From: Phlyctochytrium arcticum
Taxonomy: Eukaryota > Chytridiomycota > Chytridiomycetes > Chytridiales > Chytridiaceae
NCBI GenBank assembly: GCA_025602905.1
Contig: JAHLKI010000007.1
Span: 62,001 to 126,000 of the forward strand
Length of the DNA stretch: 64,000 bases
Reading direction: 5' to 3'
Below are positions 54,101 through 64,000 of this stretch, one piece after another. Position 1 is the first letter of the stretch. Each line of letters opens with the position of its first letter. Under the pieces are notes generated by a model. That model made no database searches. It saw only the letters and a list, made by a program, of their open reading frames with translations, and was not told the origin of the DNA. The position numbers and the translations under genes were made by a program.

Positions 54101-57049
54101 CGAAGAGATTGGCGTGGACTTGCAGGGGTGGGTGGAATATTACAAACGTCCCTACATCATCGGCTCGCTCAACCAAGCCTTTTCCAACATTCCCCTCGAT
54201 GCTTGGAACGCAGCGGTTGATCACACCAACACGATCGAGTCGCTTCATGCTGACCAAAACCGTGAGCTGAAAAATACCACCATTCTTAATTGCATCCGAG
54301 GGCGGGAGTCGTATGACGTCCGCCGGTGGAAGTCTTCGGAAGCACAGATGAACACTGGCGTGTCATATGGCCGCCCTACGTCTGACCTTCAGGAAACCAC
54401 ACAACAGATCAAACGGACTATGAAAAGAACGGCACAGCGCAAGCCGACGACCAGAAGAGCTGCACGTCCTGTCGCTTCTCTTACTCCAACTACCACCAAC
54501 GTTTCACCCTCCGACCCCACTCTCACTCCCAATGCCCCCGCTCACACTCCGCTTATCCCTAACCCCACTCTTTCTCTCCCTTTGGCGACTGATCCCGCCC
54601 TGGGAGACCGCTGGGCCAAACTGCAAGCAACGGTCCATGAGAACGAACTTGAGGAACTTGAGCTGGCGGCAGTCGACGCCAAGATCGCTCTCATGGAGCG
54701 TCGCGTGGTCCAGGAGGAAAAGATGAAGGCCTTGGTAGAGCGGCGTGCAGATCTTGAGAACTGAATCCTTCTTTTTTTTCCACAGTTCTTTTCGTTTGGG
54801 TACCCCTTTCATATCTTCTGCAATTTGTTTCGTTATTTCTCGTACTTCCCGTCTTTGTTCATCATTTATTATATACTTTTTCGTCATCTGTTGTACTTCC
54901 TGATATTTTGTTTTCTAATATTTGACCGCTTTTCCTACTATCCGTTTTCTCCAATAATATGATGAAATTTCCATCTGGCAGTTGACTAGGAGAGAGTATT
55001 CGCTCTCCGAGCATGTACCCTGTGCATAGTCTAACACGACATCCTTTCTACTGCTACCTTAAGCAGATACAAGAACACAACTGTTGGGCAATTCTGTGAT
55101 TCTCGGAAAATATGATGATTGATATGCATATTGAACAAACTTTTCTACCGCATCGAGATTATGATGAATATACCAGTAATACCATACCAATTGAACAATA
55201 ATGGAAACTGTACAGTAAAAATAAAATTATCTTGGTCTCGGACATCAAACGTTTATTTTACGATGGAGTATGCCGCATGATATATTGGTAAAAATGACCT
55301 AAAGGTAAAAGATCACATAAAAACAACGTTTAACTGGGACTTGAACCACGCTCATCCTGGCCAGGGTGCAAGACTTATGCAGATGCACTACCAAGTCAAT
55401 GGTTTGTTAGATGATAGTCGTCGTTCCTCTTACATCGAAGCAAACTTGCCAAGATCTGAAGATTGTAGGTCCCGAGTCTTCGTCTGACAGTCTGCCACCG
55501 TCATCACCGTTTACCACCATAGATGCCTTATTAGTTAGTTATCTCTTATCCATGTAGTACTATCAGTTGTCTTAGTTAGTCCTGCATCATCTTGCCATCA
55601 TATTGTATCATGACCGCAGAGGTCGAACCTCATACATTTATCAATATAAAAAGAGGCATCCTGAGGTTCCCCCTCGAAGGTTATCCTCAATCATCACAAG
55701 CTTCCTCATACCAACTTGTCTCTACCAGTGACCTTTCTTATGGTTCCTACAAAAGTTAACCTAAAAAAGATATCGTGTTGTTACCTGACTCCTTATGTAG
55801 GCGACCCCTTACTGTACCCACTCAGCGTTTTCCTGTCAGCTACTTTGTGTGAGAACGACAATCAATAGAAAATATAACTGGAGACTGTGAAATGAAACAG
55901 CAAATTTACTTTATACCGTGTAAAGAGGAGGATCCCCTCTGAGCCGAGTATGACTGTACATGTAGGTGTGTGCGGGACGAGTATAAAATAATACAGAACT
56001 AGCAAAGGAGGGAAAATCTTTCCAATGTCCTAAAGCATCGGGGTCCACTCGTACAGAGAGGGTGCCCATCTGCAGTCGATGGGTATTTTCAGCAGTACTG
56101 GACTATACAGAGGGCACAGCCATGTCAGTACCGCCGCGCGACTGTACCTGTACCTGTACCAACATGTACCTGTACCGGTTATCTACACCCTCAGACTCCA
56201 ATTCCCGCCATTAACGCGGGTAGAGATTTGATGCAACATTTCAAACTCAACTCCCTCTATGACCAATTTGTGCGGCCGTACAACCCCGCCCTACGAGGGA
56301 AACCGGAATCTATGGATCCTACCTACGCTCACTACTTGAAAAGCTGCAGAGGTATGGGGGAGGTCTGGATGACGTTTATTGGGGAATTTCTGAATGGATG
56401 TGTGGTCAGGCAAGCCAACGGCTCACAAAGGGCACTCGATCCGAGATTCCTTGTTCAAACCGCCACCTGAAGCTTGCCGGATGGAACGTTTATCTTTACA
56501 AGGAACAGAGTTGCTTCCTGGGCCTATTCCAGATGTATGCTGCCTGTTTTGCGCACTATGGTCCAAGACTGATTCCCTTTGGTTTACTGTAGTTCGATAC
56601 GAGTCTACTGGAGCGCGATGCAGTATCTGTCGTCGTTCGTGATGGACCTGGATCTGGATCGGACAAAGTGCCCCAGAAAAGATTTTCCTTGAAGTTAAAT
56701 TTTGCAGGTATATTATGCGGCGTCCCCGGTCATTTGAGCGTCTAGGCTAAGACGAAAGTCCTAGCTGCACCCCCATCATCCCCCCACAACACTGATGCCG
56801 CACACGATAGAAAGGTCATTATATACTGTAGTCAAAAAGTTACCCAATCAATCCTAACCCTTCTCTTAGAAAAAGAGGAAGCCGGAGGAAGGAATTACCG
56901 CAGACAAGAAACCCAAGAAGAAGCGAAAGGTATGTCCCGAGGTTGGGTGAAATTGCGTACTTAACACGACTATATAGCATTCTTCCTCGGATCCCAATCA
57001 CATGGCCCATGCAATGGATCAATCATCTGATATCGACATCTTAAACTGA
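45194..57049 (+). CDS. Mediator subunit Med19 (Rox3 family), first intron invaded by transposons
   Basis: Five exons (45194-45253, 56195-56351, 56410-56534, 56870-56929, 56978-57049) give 157 residues. Exon 2 onward is clearly Med19: DLMQHFKLNSLYDQFVRPYNP, a FKPPPEACRMERLSL segment, LLPGPIPD, a Lys/Arg-rich stretch (KKRKKPEE ... KKPKKKRK) and HSSSDPNH. Med19 bridges the mediator middle and head modules. Exon 1 ends at a perfect GTAAGT donor and exon 2 begins after CCCTCAG, but about 10.9 kb of transposon lies between. Removing both elements leaves an ordinary intron of about 55 nt. Exon 1 is less certain. The frame from ATG 45194 is in phase, whereas an overlapping frame from ATG 45205 gives a more Med19-like FPLYKQVPD but is out of phase with exon 2. 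Confidence 0.75.
45295..45305. repeat. Left terminal inverted repeat of the CACTA-like element
   Basis: CACTCCTAAAC, an exact 11-bp reverse complement of the right end. The CACT start is the hallmark of the superfamily. Confidence 0.85.
45497..45577. repeat. 45-bp tandem duplication near the left end of the CACTA-like element
   Basis: ACCATGCCTCAGGCC-A-AAGTAAAGATTG occurs at 45497 and again at 45542, differing at two or three positions. It lies between the left subterminal repeats and the stop of the second gene, and may be a binding array or a replication slip. Confidence 0.7.
45631..46881 (-). CDS. Second gene of the CACTA-like element, unknown function
   Basis: Leftward gene beginning at ATG 46881, with exons 46881-46738, 46674-46369 and from 46308, plus at least two more exons ending at stop 45633-45631. 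The splice sites after about 46030 are uncertain. The N-terminus is Ser/Gly-rich with a basic patch (AQKRRRTES), then PVRTRGDTPAAGLNG, a helical segment (DADRSLTEAGHHFATKSL) and EMDRRSRRAEASEYENW. Exon 3 gives SVYQTVQTAVGVQLTQAKNKM and NLFLDDLVVKVWEGV, and the C-terminus is an acidic Gly/Glu/Asn-rich tail. I recognise no domain. By position it could be the equivalent of the TnpA accessory protein of plant CACTA elements, which binds subterminal repeats; that is inference. It shares no sequence I can link to TnpA. Confidence 0.6.
47128..50909 (-). CDS. CACTA/Plavaka-type transposase, with apparent frameshift
   Basis: Leftward multi-exon gene starting MPRRLNGLYQ at 50909. The N-terminal part has a degraded C2H2-like motif (VICKTCIVKI...HLRSRGH). 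The central domain carries the family hallmarks: FCDDSAGTSSKKWNPFYNWY, a conserved HFLATSNKASALEMADAL, DDNPMHSELCSTMDFGKANRFCRACK and DCPLEALHTVLLGVIKWLSR. Further on, SRRKYHALVHLTEDVRRFG is another conserved helix. A C-terminal Arg/Gly-rich tail (RGRGRGRPRGG) closes it at 47128. Introns include one ending CTTCAG before TGGQVEEHE. At about 48657-48666 the frame shifts between IIQIGPFM and YDGILPQSW with no credible intron, so this copy is probably inactive. Related proteins are frequent in fungal genomes. Confidence 0.8.
50985..51369. repeat. Right subterminal repeat region of the CACTA-like element
   Basis: About 385 bases with no gene but many copies of AACATT, AATGTT, TTGAAC and AATATTG in both orientations, mirrored at the left end (45306-45440). 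In plant CACTA elements such arrays bind the TnpA protein. Here they sit exactly between the transposase start and the right terminus. Confidence 0.65.
51370..51380. repeat. Right terminal inverted repeat of the CACTA-like element
   Basis: GTTTAGGAGTG, exact complement of the left end, followed by TAGTC. The next transposon begins only about seven bases later. Confidence 0.85.
51388..51450 (+). repeat. Left terminal inverted repeat of the MULE-like element
   Basis: Starts ATAACCGGTACAGGTACA, then tandem GGTACAGGTACAGG units to about 51450. The reverse complement of 56135-56182 matches over about 45 bases with a few mismatches. Confidence 0.8.
51620..54764 (+). CDS. MULE-like transposase with HxH zinc-finger (WRKY/GCM-like) region
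   Basis: Multi-exon gene from MSSNSSNPTV at 51620 to the stop at 54762-54764. An N-terminal half has Cys/His pairs ending in VGVHNHPPPPPTKVP, the C...H-x-H pattern of the WRKY-GCM1/FLYWCH-type fingers common in fungal and plant MULE transposases. The DDE core follows: Asp in LQMDMSFK, then GTFNEWEIAIAHP; Asp in LIGDLDQAQLKGLGLFL with the later SCQVHFHRNV (C...H pair); and a likely Glu in NTIESLH. The C-terminus is Thr/Pro-rich and ends in an acidic coiled-coil. All exon junctions I checked keep frame through 50-70-nt introns. The superfamily assignment is by motif order and is not certain. Confidence 0.75.
54765..56134. other. Non-coding 3' part of the MULE-like element
   Basis: About 1.4 kb between the transposase stop and the right terminus, AT-rich with no frame longer than about 60 codons and no recognisable gene. 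A T-rich stretch just after the stop (54765-54900) probably holds its terminator. It contains a tRNA-like sequence near 55,370 on the minus strand. Confidence 0.55.
55327..55412 (-). other. Degenerate tRNA-like sequence
   Basis: On the minus strand, an A-box-like TTGGTAGTGCATC (about 55385-55398) and a perfect B-box-like GGTTCAAGTCC (about 55338-55348) lie about 50 bases apart. Between them is a possible TGCA-TAAGTCT-TGCA arm. The acceptor arms do not pair and the anticodon loop lacks the usual T33, so it is not a functional tRNA. It may be a tRNA-derived fragment or SINE head carried by the element. Confidence 0.35.
56135..56182 (-). repeat. Right terminal inverted repeat of the MULE-like element
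   Basis: TGTACC units ending ...TGTACCTGTACCGGTTAT. Complement of the left end. Twelve bases later comes the Med19 exon-2 acceptor. Confidence 0.8.
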
Positions 57050-57176
57050 CACTCATTTCGCATACCACAATCATTTAAACATCAAACACATACCCCGTGT
57101 TGCGAAAAACGACACGAGTACGCGTGCTAGCGCACTCAGTCAACAATTACAAACAACTACCGTGATGCCTGTGTAT

Positions 57177-58802
57177 TCACAAAATGACTTTATATTTGTG
57201 CTCCCGAGGAACGACATTTATGGCAATACGCCCATCATACGACAACGATGCAAAGATCCACGGGTCGGCTGCGCTCCACTCACAAACATATACGCTATCT
57301 TCGTGCTGCTCGTAAACTGCGATGACGCCATCTGTAGGCTTCCTGTGCGGATACCGAGCTATCAACATCTTGCATAGCAACATACGACCAATCAAGAATA
57401 CTTACTCTCCAAACTCATCCCGAGAGTCGGCCAAACGACTATCGCCGTCCTCGTCCTCGCTACTGTCGTCCGACCGTGGTGCAGAAGATATCGACACGAC
57501 TGAGTGCAAATTCACCATGCAGTCAGATCCTGAAGAAATAAACATCTGATCGTGAAAGTGGTTGAAAGATATGCTCCAAACCCTAGATAGTTCCCAGTAT
57601 TTAACAATTTGATACCCAATATCTGATATAATTTGGTACATACCAATGAGAATGATTTGATATTTCTTTGATTGGTGTTTCGCAATTACGCGTGTCCCAA
57701 AACCGGACTTTACAGTCATCGCCGGATGTAGCCAACTGGTGGGGTTTGTTGGAATTGAAGCTCAAGTCTCTCACGATACCAGCATGTGCTTTCCGAATGT
57801 GATAAGAAACACTACATCGCAGGCGGGTCAGCATAGCACTGTAATCCTGTTGTCGACACCACTTACCTTTTGCTTCTGGTATCCCACCCATAAACGTCGC
57901 TTCGCTTGGCAACCGCAAAAAGATCTGTATTGTGCGGATCCCACGCTGCTCGGGATATCGAACGAGGCTCTTGCTCGTCCGGGGTCGGTATATGGATAAT
58001 GCTCGATGGCTTTGAGATATTCTTTAGTACGACAAGTATGAAAAAAATGATGAAAACAGAAGCCTTACTGATGCACGAGAGTCGCTACCGTTCAAAGAGT
58101 AGATTTTTATAGAGTGCCCATTGACAAGCGCTGCGGTACTTTCTGATCTCAACGGTTCCCACATTACGCTTCAGAAAGATCATAAGTCCAGATGCCATGC
58201 ACGAGCGTCCGGCGGACTTACTCAAAGACGTCGCCAGTGTCATCAGTCTCCAACTGTGTGATGGGATCAAGAGTACCCACACTTTTGTTCTTGAGGCGCC
58301 CATTTTCTTCAATTTCCGGAGCGCTCATTCGCCATAAGGTCGAGGAGGTGGGATTGCAACCTGAGACGCATTATGACCAATTCTAAGTTTCAGATACATT
58401 CCCTAATCACCATTCTTCCATGTTGTTATAATGTGCTCTGCATCAAGCGGCGAGGGTGCCATTGCCCGTATTTCATGTTGATGTGGATATCGCTGGCTGG
58501 TAATCACATTATCATCTTCATCAAAGTCCAACAAACGAAGCTGCAGCAGCGAAAAAATGGGTTAGTCATTCGTTCGGTTGGGTTTGCAAAGTAGCAAGTA
58601 GTGCTGACCTCGTTGGCTTCCTTCAATATCTGGGTTCCCACGTAAAAGCGGGTCCGGTCAGATTCCGAGAGTTGCGCTCTCAAACAACGGGCCTTGATAA
58701 TGAAGCAGAGAGAGCGTCAGTCTACAATTGGTGCCTAAAGTGTGTAGTAATTGGCAGCCGGACCTGATGTTCAAGACCATAAACACAGCCTTCGCTGTCC
58801 AT
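57177..58802 (-). CDS. EIPR1/TSSC1 homologue, WD40 partner of the EARP/GARP tethering complexes
   Basis: Nine exons (58802-58764, 58692-58609, 58540-58411, 58360-58222, 58168-58069, 58021-57867, 57811-57644, 57582-57406, 57342-57177) encode 385 residues, against 387 in human. The start is [13 protein letters not shown]. Landmarks include [76 protein letters not shown] and the near-invariant [19 protein letters not shown] ending in [14 protein letters not shown]. It forms a WD40 propeller that helps retrieve endosomal and dense-core vesicle cargo. It is absent from budding yeast. Converges tail-to-tail on Med19. Confidence 0.95.
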
Positions 58803-59150
58803 TGCGAACTGGTGAAGCAGGAACGCGTCCACGCTTGGCCATCAGATCCAAAATCAAATCACGGCCTTGAATTATGACAGCGACTCGAGCAAAATTCGGG
58901 ACTTTCAAAACAAGACAGGATAAAAGAGTTGTAAATGAGATGAAGAATAAACTGAGGGTAGCCAATGTCTGCCTCAATCAATCTTGCTGAGTTCGCGCAC
59001 ACGCCAGGGCCTGTGCCAGCCGTGTGAAAAGAGCTGTCAAAATGTTTCACCCGGCAAGAGTTTTGTCCCAAACTCAATTTTTTGTACAATAATCACACTT
59101 TACGATACAGTAGCTCCAGATTTATTTGATACAGCAAAATAAATACACCA
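58803..59150. other. Intergenic region between EIPR1 and the F-box gene
   Basis: 348 bases with the EIPR1 promoter and the terminator of the leftward F-box/WD40 gene. A short minus-strand frame around 58859-59089 begins at no ATG consistent with a gene and has no similarity. Nothing else seen. Confidence 0.5.
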
Positions 59151-61953
59151 TTACTTTTCAATCTTGCTCAGCTCCAAAATGTATTGCATCTCTTCGTCCT
59201 CGCCGTTGGGCTCCTGAATATGAACTTGGTCGTTGATCCGCTGCGTCGCGAGCGAAATTTTGCTGGAAGAGTTTCGATTTGTTTCGTATCGTTCCGCCAA
59301 CGTATTCCAGGCCGGTGACCTCCCCGTATCAGAAAACGAGCCTGAGCCCCCGCTACTACTATAAAAGGCAGCGCGGCTCCCTCGACGACTTGAACGATGA
59401 GAGGCTGGTAGAGCATCTGGAATTTCCCACGAAGATGACAGTGTAGATCGCGGCGTGTCCAGGCTCCAGTCGAGTTCTGGACTTGTCGACCTAATGGATA
59501 TGGCTTTCGATGCAGCAGCCGTTGGCTGAGAACTGTGTTCCAACACAGCATCGTCCGTAAGCAGGCTCTGCTCCAGCGCCTCCAACAACTCACGATCCTG
59601 TGTCTCCGCCTCAGTTTGCTGCAAGCTCATGACCATTGCGTAATCCATTAGTTCCCGTTCCGTCATGCCATCTTGCGAGCCCGTTCGGCTTGATATATCC
59701 ACTCCGTTGATTCGTATTGACTTTTTCCGAAGCCATTCTTCTTCATCTCGCCTTGTTTCTTGTTCTAATTGTGAATCACGAATTTCATCCCGAATCTCGA
59801 ACCACTCTAATTCTTGCTGGCTTCCCCGATGCGACCGGCCCCCTCCTTGTTTATTATGATTCTGAGACTGACCGCCCTTTTTCTTCAATTTTCTACTGTT
59901 GCCTGAACTGTTGGGAGTGAAGAAGGCCCATGACTTCATATGCTCGCCACTGGCTATTGTCACATGCTCTGCAGTAGCCCAGATGCAGCGAATAGCGTGG
60001 CGATTGGCAGGACCAGCCGAACCGATATTCTGCAGACCATCGTTGCCACCGCGGGTTCTCCGGACCAACAATGTCCGGATACACTTTCCCGTGAGTATAT
60101 CAATGATGTGGGCGCTGCCGTCCTCGGCGCCTGATATCACCCTGAATGAATCCATATGCAGGGATCTCACAACGGAATGGTGTACATCAATCGTTCGCAA
60201 TGGCTTTGCGTCGAACGATCGTAAAATCGACTCCCCATCCGCTAATAGCTTGGGAATGTTCCAAATGCAAACTATACCCAAAACATCTCCGGTACAAAGT
60301 AGCGTACTGGTACTCAGGAAGTCAGTTGTCCCATCCACATCCTCGAGAGCCGCTACAGATACTTGTGCGGCATGTCCCGCGCTGAAACTTCCAATCAGCG
60401 CGCGCTTTTTCGTGTCCCATATACGGATGCACCGGTTGGGACTGCCTTGGGATCCTACTACTTGGAGAAGCACGTGCCCTGTCGCGTCGTTCGCAATATA
60501 AATGACGGTTCCCGAAGCTGCTCCGTCAAACTTGTAGACATGTGAAGGCTGGAGATCGGGCATGTCCGGGGTCGGATTGACAGACTCTGACATCAACATG
60601 TCCGATTCTAATACCCATTCCAGTACGTGACCGTCGGCATTTCCTGCCAAAACTTGACCGGTATCGCTGTTGCTTAATCTTGTAATGGACGCACCATTCG
60701 CCCCTAACAGATGCAACGGCTCAGACACGAATTGCACTTGACGCGTTTGAAATACGTACCACGCAATGTTCTTATGCAGATCCCAGACGCAACATTCCAG
60801 ACTTTCACACAACCATCATTTCCTCCGGAAAGTACTATTTGCGGATTAAGGGTGTGCCAACAAATGGCAGAGACTGGGCCCATGTGAAACCCAGCCAATC
60901 GTACAATGTCAGGCGATGGTCGGGTAGCAAAATCCTTGATGATTGAAATCCCCCCCGTAAGAAATCCAACTGCCACTCGGTTGCTAAAAAGCTAGTTTAG
61001 ATGTGTATTCATGGGCATGCATTATTCTCAGATGCGCACCTTTCTGCTGCGATAGCACCCACGGGTGCAGTGCTTCTGTTGTCGTGGCTATACAAGTAGT
61101 TTTTCTCTACCTTTCCTGTCTTGGGATGGCAGATAGCTACCATGCCTACAACCTTGTCAGTCGAGAGTCACTGGAGCTGCATCTACGATACATACCCCGT
61201 TCCAGGGAGCTACAAAGCAGCTTCCGATTTTGTGAATCATAGAAAAGATCATCTATTCTTCCGATCCTCGGGTCATATTGAACATTCTGCTTGCCACGCT
61301 GAAAGTTTCTAGGCAAGCCAGGTGTTAGCTACAGTCAACATTTCACCTTCTTCATCTCGCAACCAACCGTAACATTTGCGATCGCCGTATGTATTGTCGC
61401 TTCCAAGTGTCTTCGCTCAAGCGCCTACTAAGATGTAAGCTTCAATCATGAAGGGCTTTCATGATATAAACTGACCATGATGGTAGGCTGCCGTAGTAGC
61501 ACGCGAACGCGCATCGCCAACAAGAGTCGTCAGAGATTACCCGATGCCAGCGAGTACATACTTTGGAGGCAGTCCGCTGGTATAGATATGAGCAAAGCAG
61601 TCACGCTACAGCAATAGGCCTCGGGCATACCATATCTTTCGCCTCCAAGTTGGCAAGAACACATATCAGCAGTTCGTCCGGCAAATCTTTCACAAAACAT
61701 CTGCGAACCGGATCAGACACGGAATGTTGGCAAAAGCTTTTTGCTTGTAAGTCGGTCGATGTACGTACATAGCATTTGGCGTTCCTATTCCACCAGCAGT
61801 CGGCGTTTTAAACTTCGAAGGCCGTCGGCGCCAGGTTGGCGGTTTTGCGCTTTGAACAGTGATCTCACCAGCAGGCTCACTACTGGCAACTGAAAAGTTG
61901 GGACCATCAATCTTCTCTTTGCCTTTCCAAGGGTGTCCTTCCGGTATTGACAT
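59151..61953 (-). CDS. F-box / WD40 / UIM protein of the Ufo1 type (SCF ubiquitin-ligase receptor)
   Basis: Eight exons (61953-61769, 61700-61631, 61576-61476, 61424-61364, 61298-61196, 61145-61040, 60983-60760, 60703-59151) encode 800 residues. An F-box starts at KDLPDELLICVLANLEAKDM and includes KVCTRWHRVISDD and WRCAF. WD40 units follow: SAICWHTLNPQIVLSGGNDG with VKVWN, ITRLSNSDTGQVLAGNADG, and later repeats through residue ~500. The C-terminal region is disordered with at least two UIM-like helices, ERELMDYAMVMSLQQTE and DRELLEALEQSLL, and perhaps a third near the end (EMQYILELSK). F-box plus WD40 plus UIM is the architecture of yeast Ufo1, which delivers nuclear substrates to SCF and proteasome shuttles. 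Substrate here unknown. Name by architecture only. Confidence 0.85.
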
Positions 61954-62461
61954 GAATTGAAAGGTGCTAAATTGCAACCAAAATGCAAGAAGCTGCGCTT
62001 CGGAAACAGGTCTTCGAATTCACCGCAGGTCATGACCACGTAAAAGTCTATTAAGCCGAAAAAGGCAGAATGACGACCCAATGTCAAGCAGTGCGCAGCA
62101 AATTTCATTTAAATCGAAGTCTCTAGCTTATTTGTGTTGATAAAGAAAGAAAAGAAGACAAAAATAAGTGTCTAATGAATGATTACCGTAGTAACTTTGG
62201 TACCTCCTGTGTTGGGAGCGGACCTCTTGGGTACATTTTCGTGCAGCCAATGCAGAGGATCAAGCTACTCTACATTTATGTACATGTTAGTTGATGGGCG
62301 ATCTTCTTCTGGATCCTCTTAAGCGTTTCGTCACTTTCATAGGATGCAACTCGTTGTAGTCTCGTTCACACAAGTTCCCACATTTTTACGCGTTACGCGT
62401 CAACGGGTTCTGGACGCTGCCTTGACGCGGGTAGCGATCCAAAAAAAAATCATTGGGAAAC
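61954..62461. promoter_or_regulatory. Divergent promoter of the F-box and TTLL1 genes
   Basis: 508 bases between divergent starts. TACATGT/CATTTATGTACATG near 62270-62290 and an ACGCGTTACGCGT block near 62387-62400 are short palindromes that could bind regulators; ACGCGT is the MluI-cell-cycle-box (MBF) core. No further gene seen. Confidence 0.4.

Positions 62462-64000
<1,539 letters not shown>

Larger units (their letters stand above)
51388..56182 (+). mobile_element. MULE-like DNA transposon, 4.8 kb
   Basis: The left end (TATAACCGGTACAGGTACAGG...) and the right end, read in reverse (ATAACCGGTACAGGTACATG...), form inverted termini of about 45 bases, built of GGTACA units and diverging inward. 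CTA flanks both sides (51385-51387 and 56183-56185), a possible 3-bp target duplication, although longer duplications would be usual for MULEs. Inside is one rightward multi-exon transposase gene and about 1.4 kb of non-coding DNA. No stops interrupt the exons I traced, so this copy may be autonomous. It lies in the Med19 intron, immediately beside the CACTA-like element. Confidence 0.8.

Noticed and set aside
55327..55412. A functional tRNA gene
   Set aside because: The A and B boxes are present, but the acceptor stem does not pair and the anticodon loop is abnormal; kept only as a tRNA-like sequence.
60737..60759. A 23-nt micro-intron in the F-box/WD40 gene that would join LRG to QFVSEP
   Set aside because: It is far below the intron sizes here. 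A standard 56-nt intron (GTACGT...CTGTTAG) joins RTLRG to ANGASI in frame instead.

Overview
This is nuclear DNA of a compact, intron-rich eukaryote, most likely a zoosporic (chytrid-like) fungus. Genes are a few hundred bases apart and mostly in divergent or convergent pairs. Almost every gene is cut by 45-105 nt GT-AG introns with donors such as GTACGT, GTAAGT and GTATGT. Fungal-type genes (Ctk3-like CTD-kinase subunit, eIF3h, CK1, Arp8, a Ufo1-like F-box protein, a fungal MscL) sit beside a TTLL1-type tubulin polyglutamylase, a gene of flagellated cells that most non-flagellated fungi lack. The lineage is an inference from gene content, not from a database search. I rebuilt the exon structures by hand, requiring consensus splice sites and continuous reading frame. 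Total coding lengths that divide by three and protein lengths close to the families support them.

1-16.9 kb: start of an acyltransferase-3 membrane protein, a GPI-anchored-like secreted protein, a Thg1-like 3'-5' polymerase with a mitochondrial-type leader, an ArfGAP1/Gcs1 homologue, a small mS34-like gene, an unknown nuclear-type protein, casein kinase I, eIF3h, a Ctk3-like CID protein and a lipid kinase (DAGK/sphingosine kinase fold). 16.9-20.2 kb: a gene-free, purine-biased region with decayed direct repeats and a nested hairpin. 20.2-45.0 kb: a coiled-coil repeat protein, MscL, phosphatidylserine decarboxylase, symplekin, Bud32, TRAPPC11, Arp8, a PPR protein, mL44, Csl4, PHF5A, eL19 (initiator ATG split by an intron) and the ATP-synthase assembly factor Atp11.

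45.2-57.0 kb: a Med19 mediator-subunit gene whose first intron, about 55 nt in origin, is now about 10.9 kb because two unrelated DNA transposons are inserted seven bases apart. The first is a 6.1-kb CACTA/Plavaka-like element with two genes, its transposase apparently frameshifted. The second is a 4.8-kb MULE-like element with GGTACA-rich inverted ends and an apparently intact transposase. 57.2-64 kb: EIPR1 (WD40, EARP/GARP partner), a Ufo1-like F-box/WD40/UIM protein and the TTLL1 homologue, which runs off the right edge.

Most genes are housekeeping: RNA 3'-end processing (symplekin), splicing (PHF5A), RNA decay (Csl4), tRNA modification and repair (Bud32, Thg1-like), vesicle traffic (ArfGAP, TRAPPC11, EIPR1), mitochondrial function (Thg1-like, PPR, mL44, mS34-like, PSD, Atp11) and chromatin/transcription (Arp8, Med19, Ctk3). 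I see no metabolic cluster. The main points for follow-up are the doubly invaded Med19 intron, the second gene of the CACTA element, the mitochondrial-type Thg1-like protein and the repeat-bearing 17-20 kb region.
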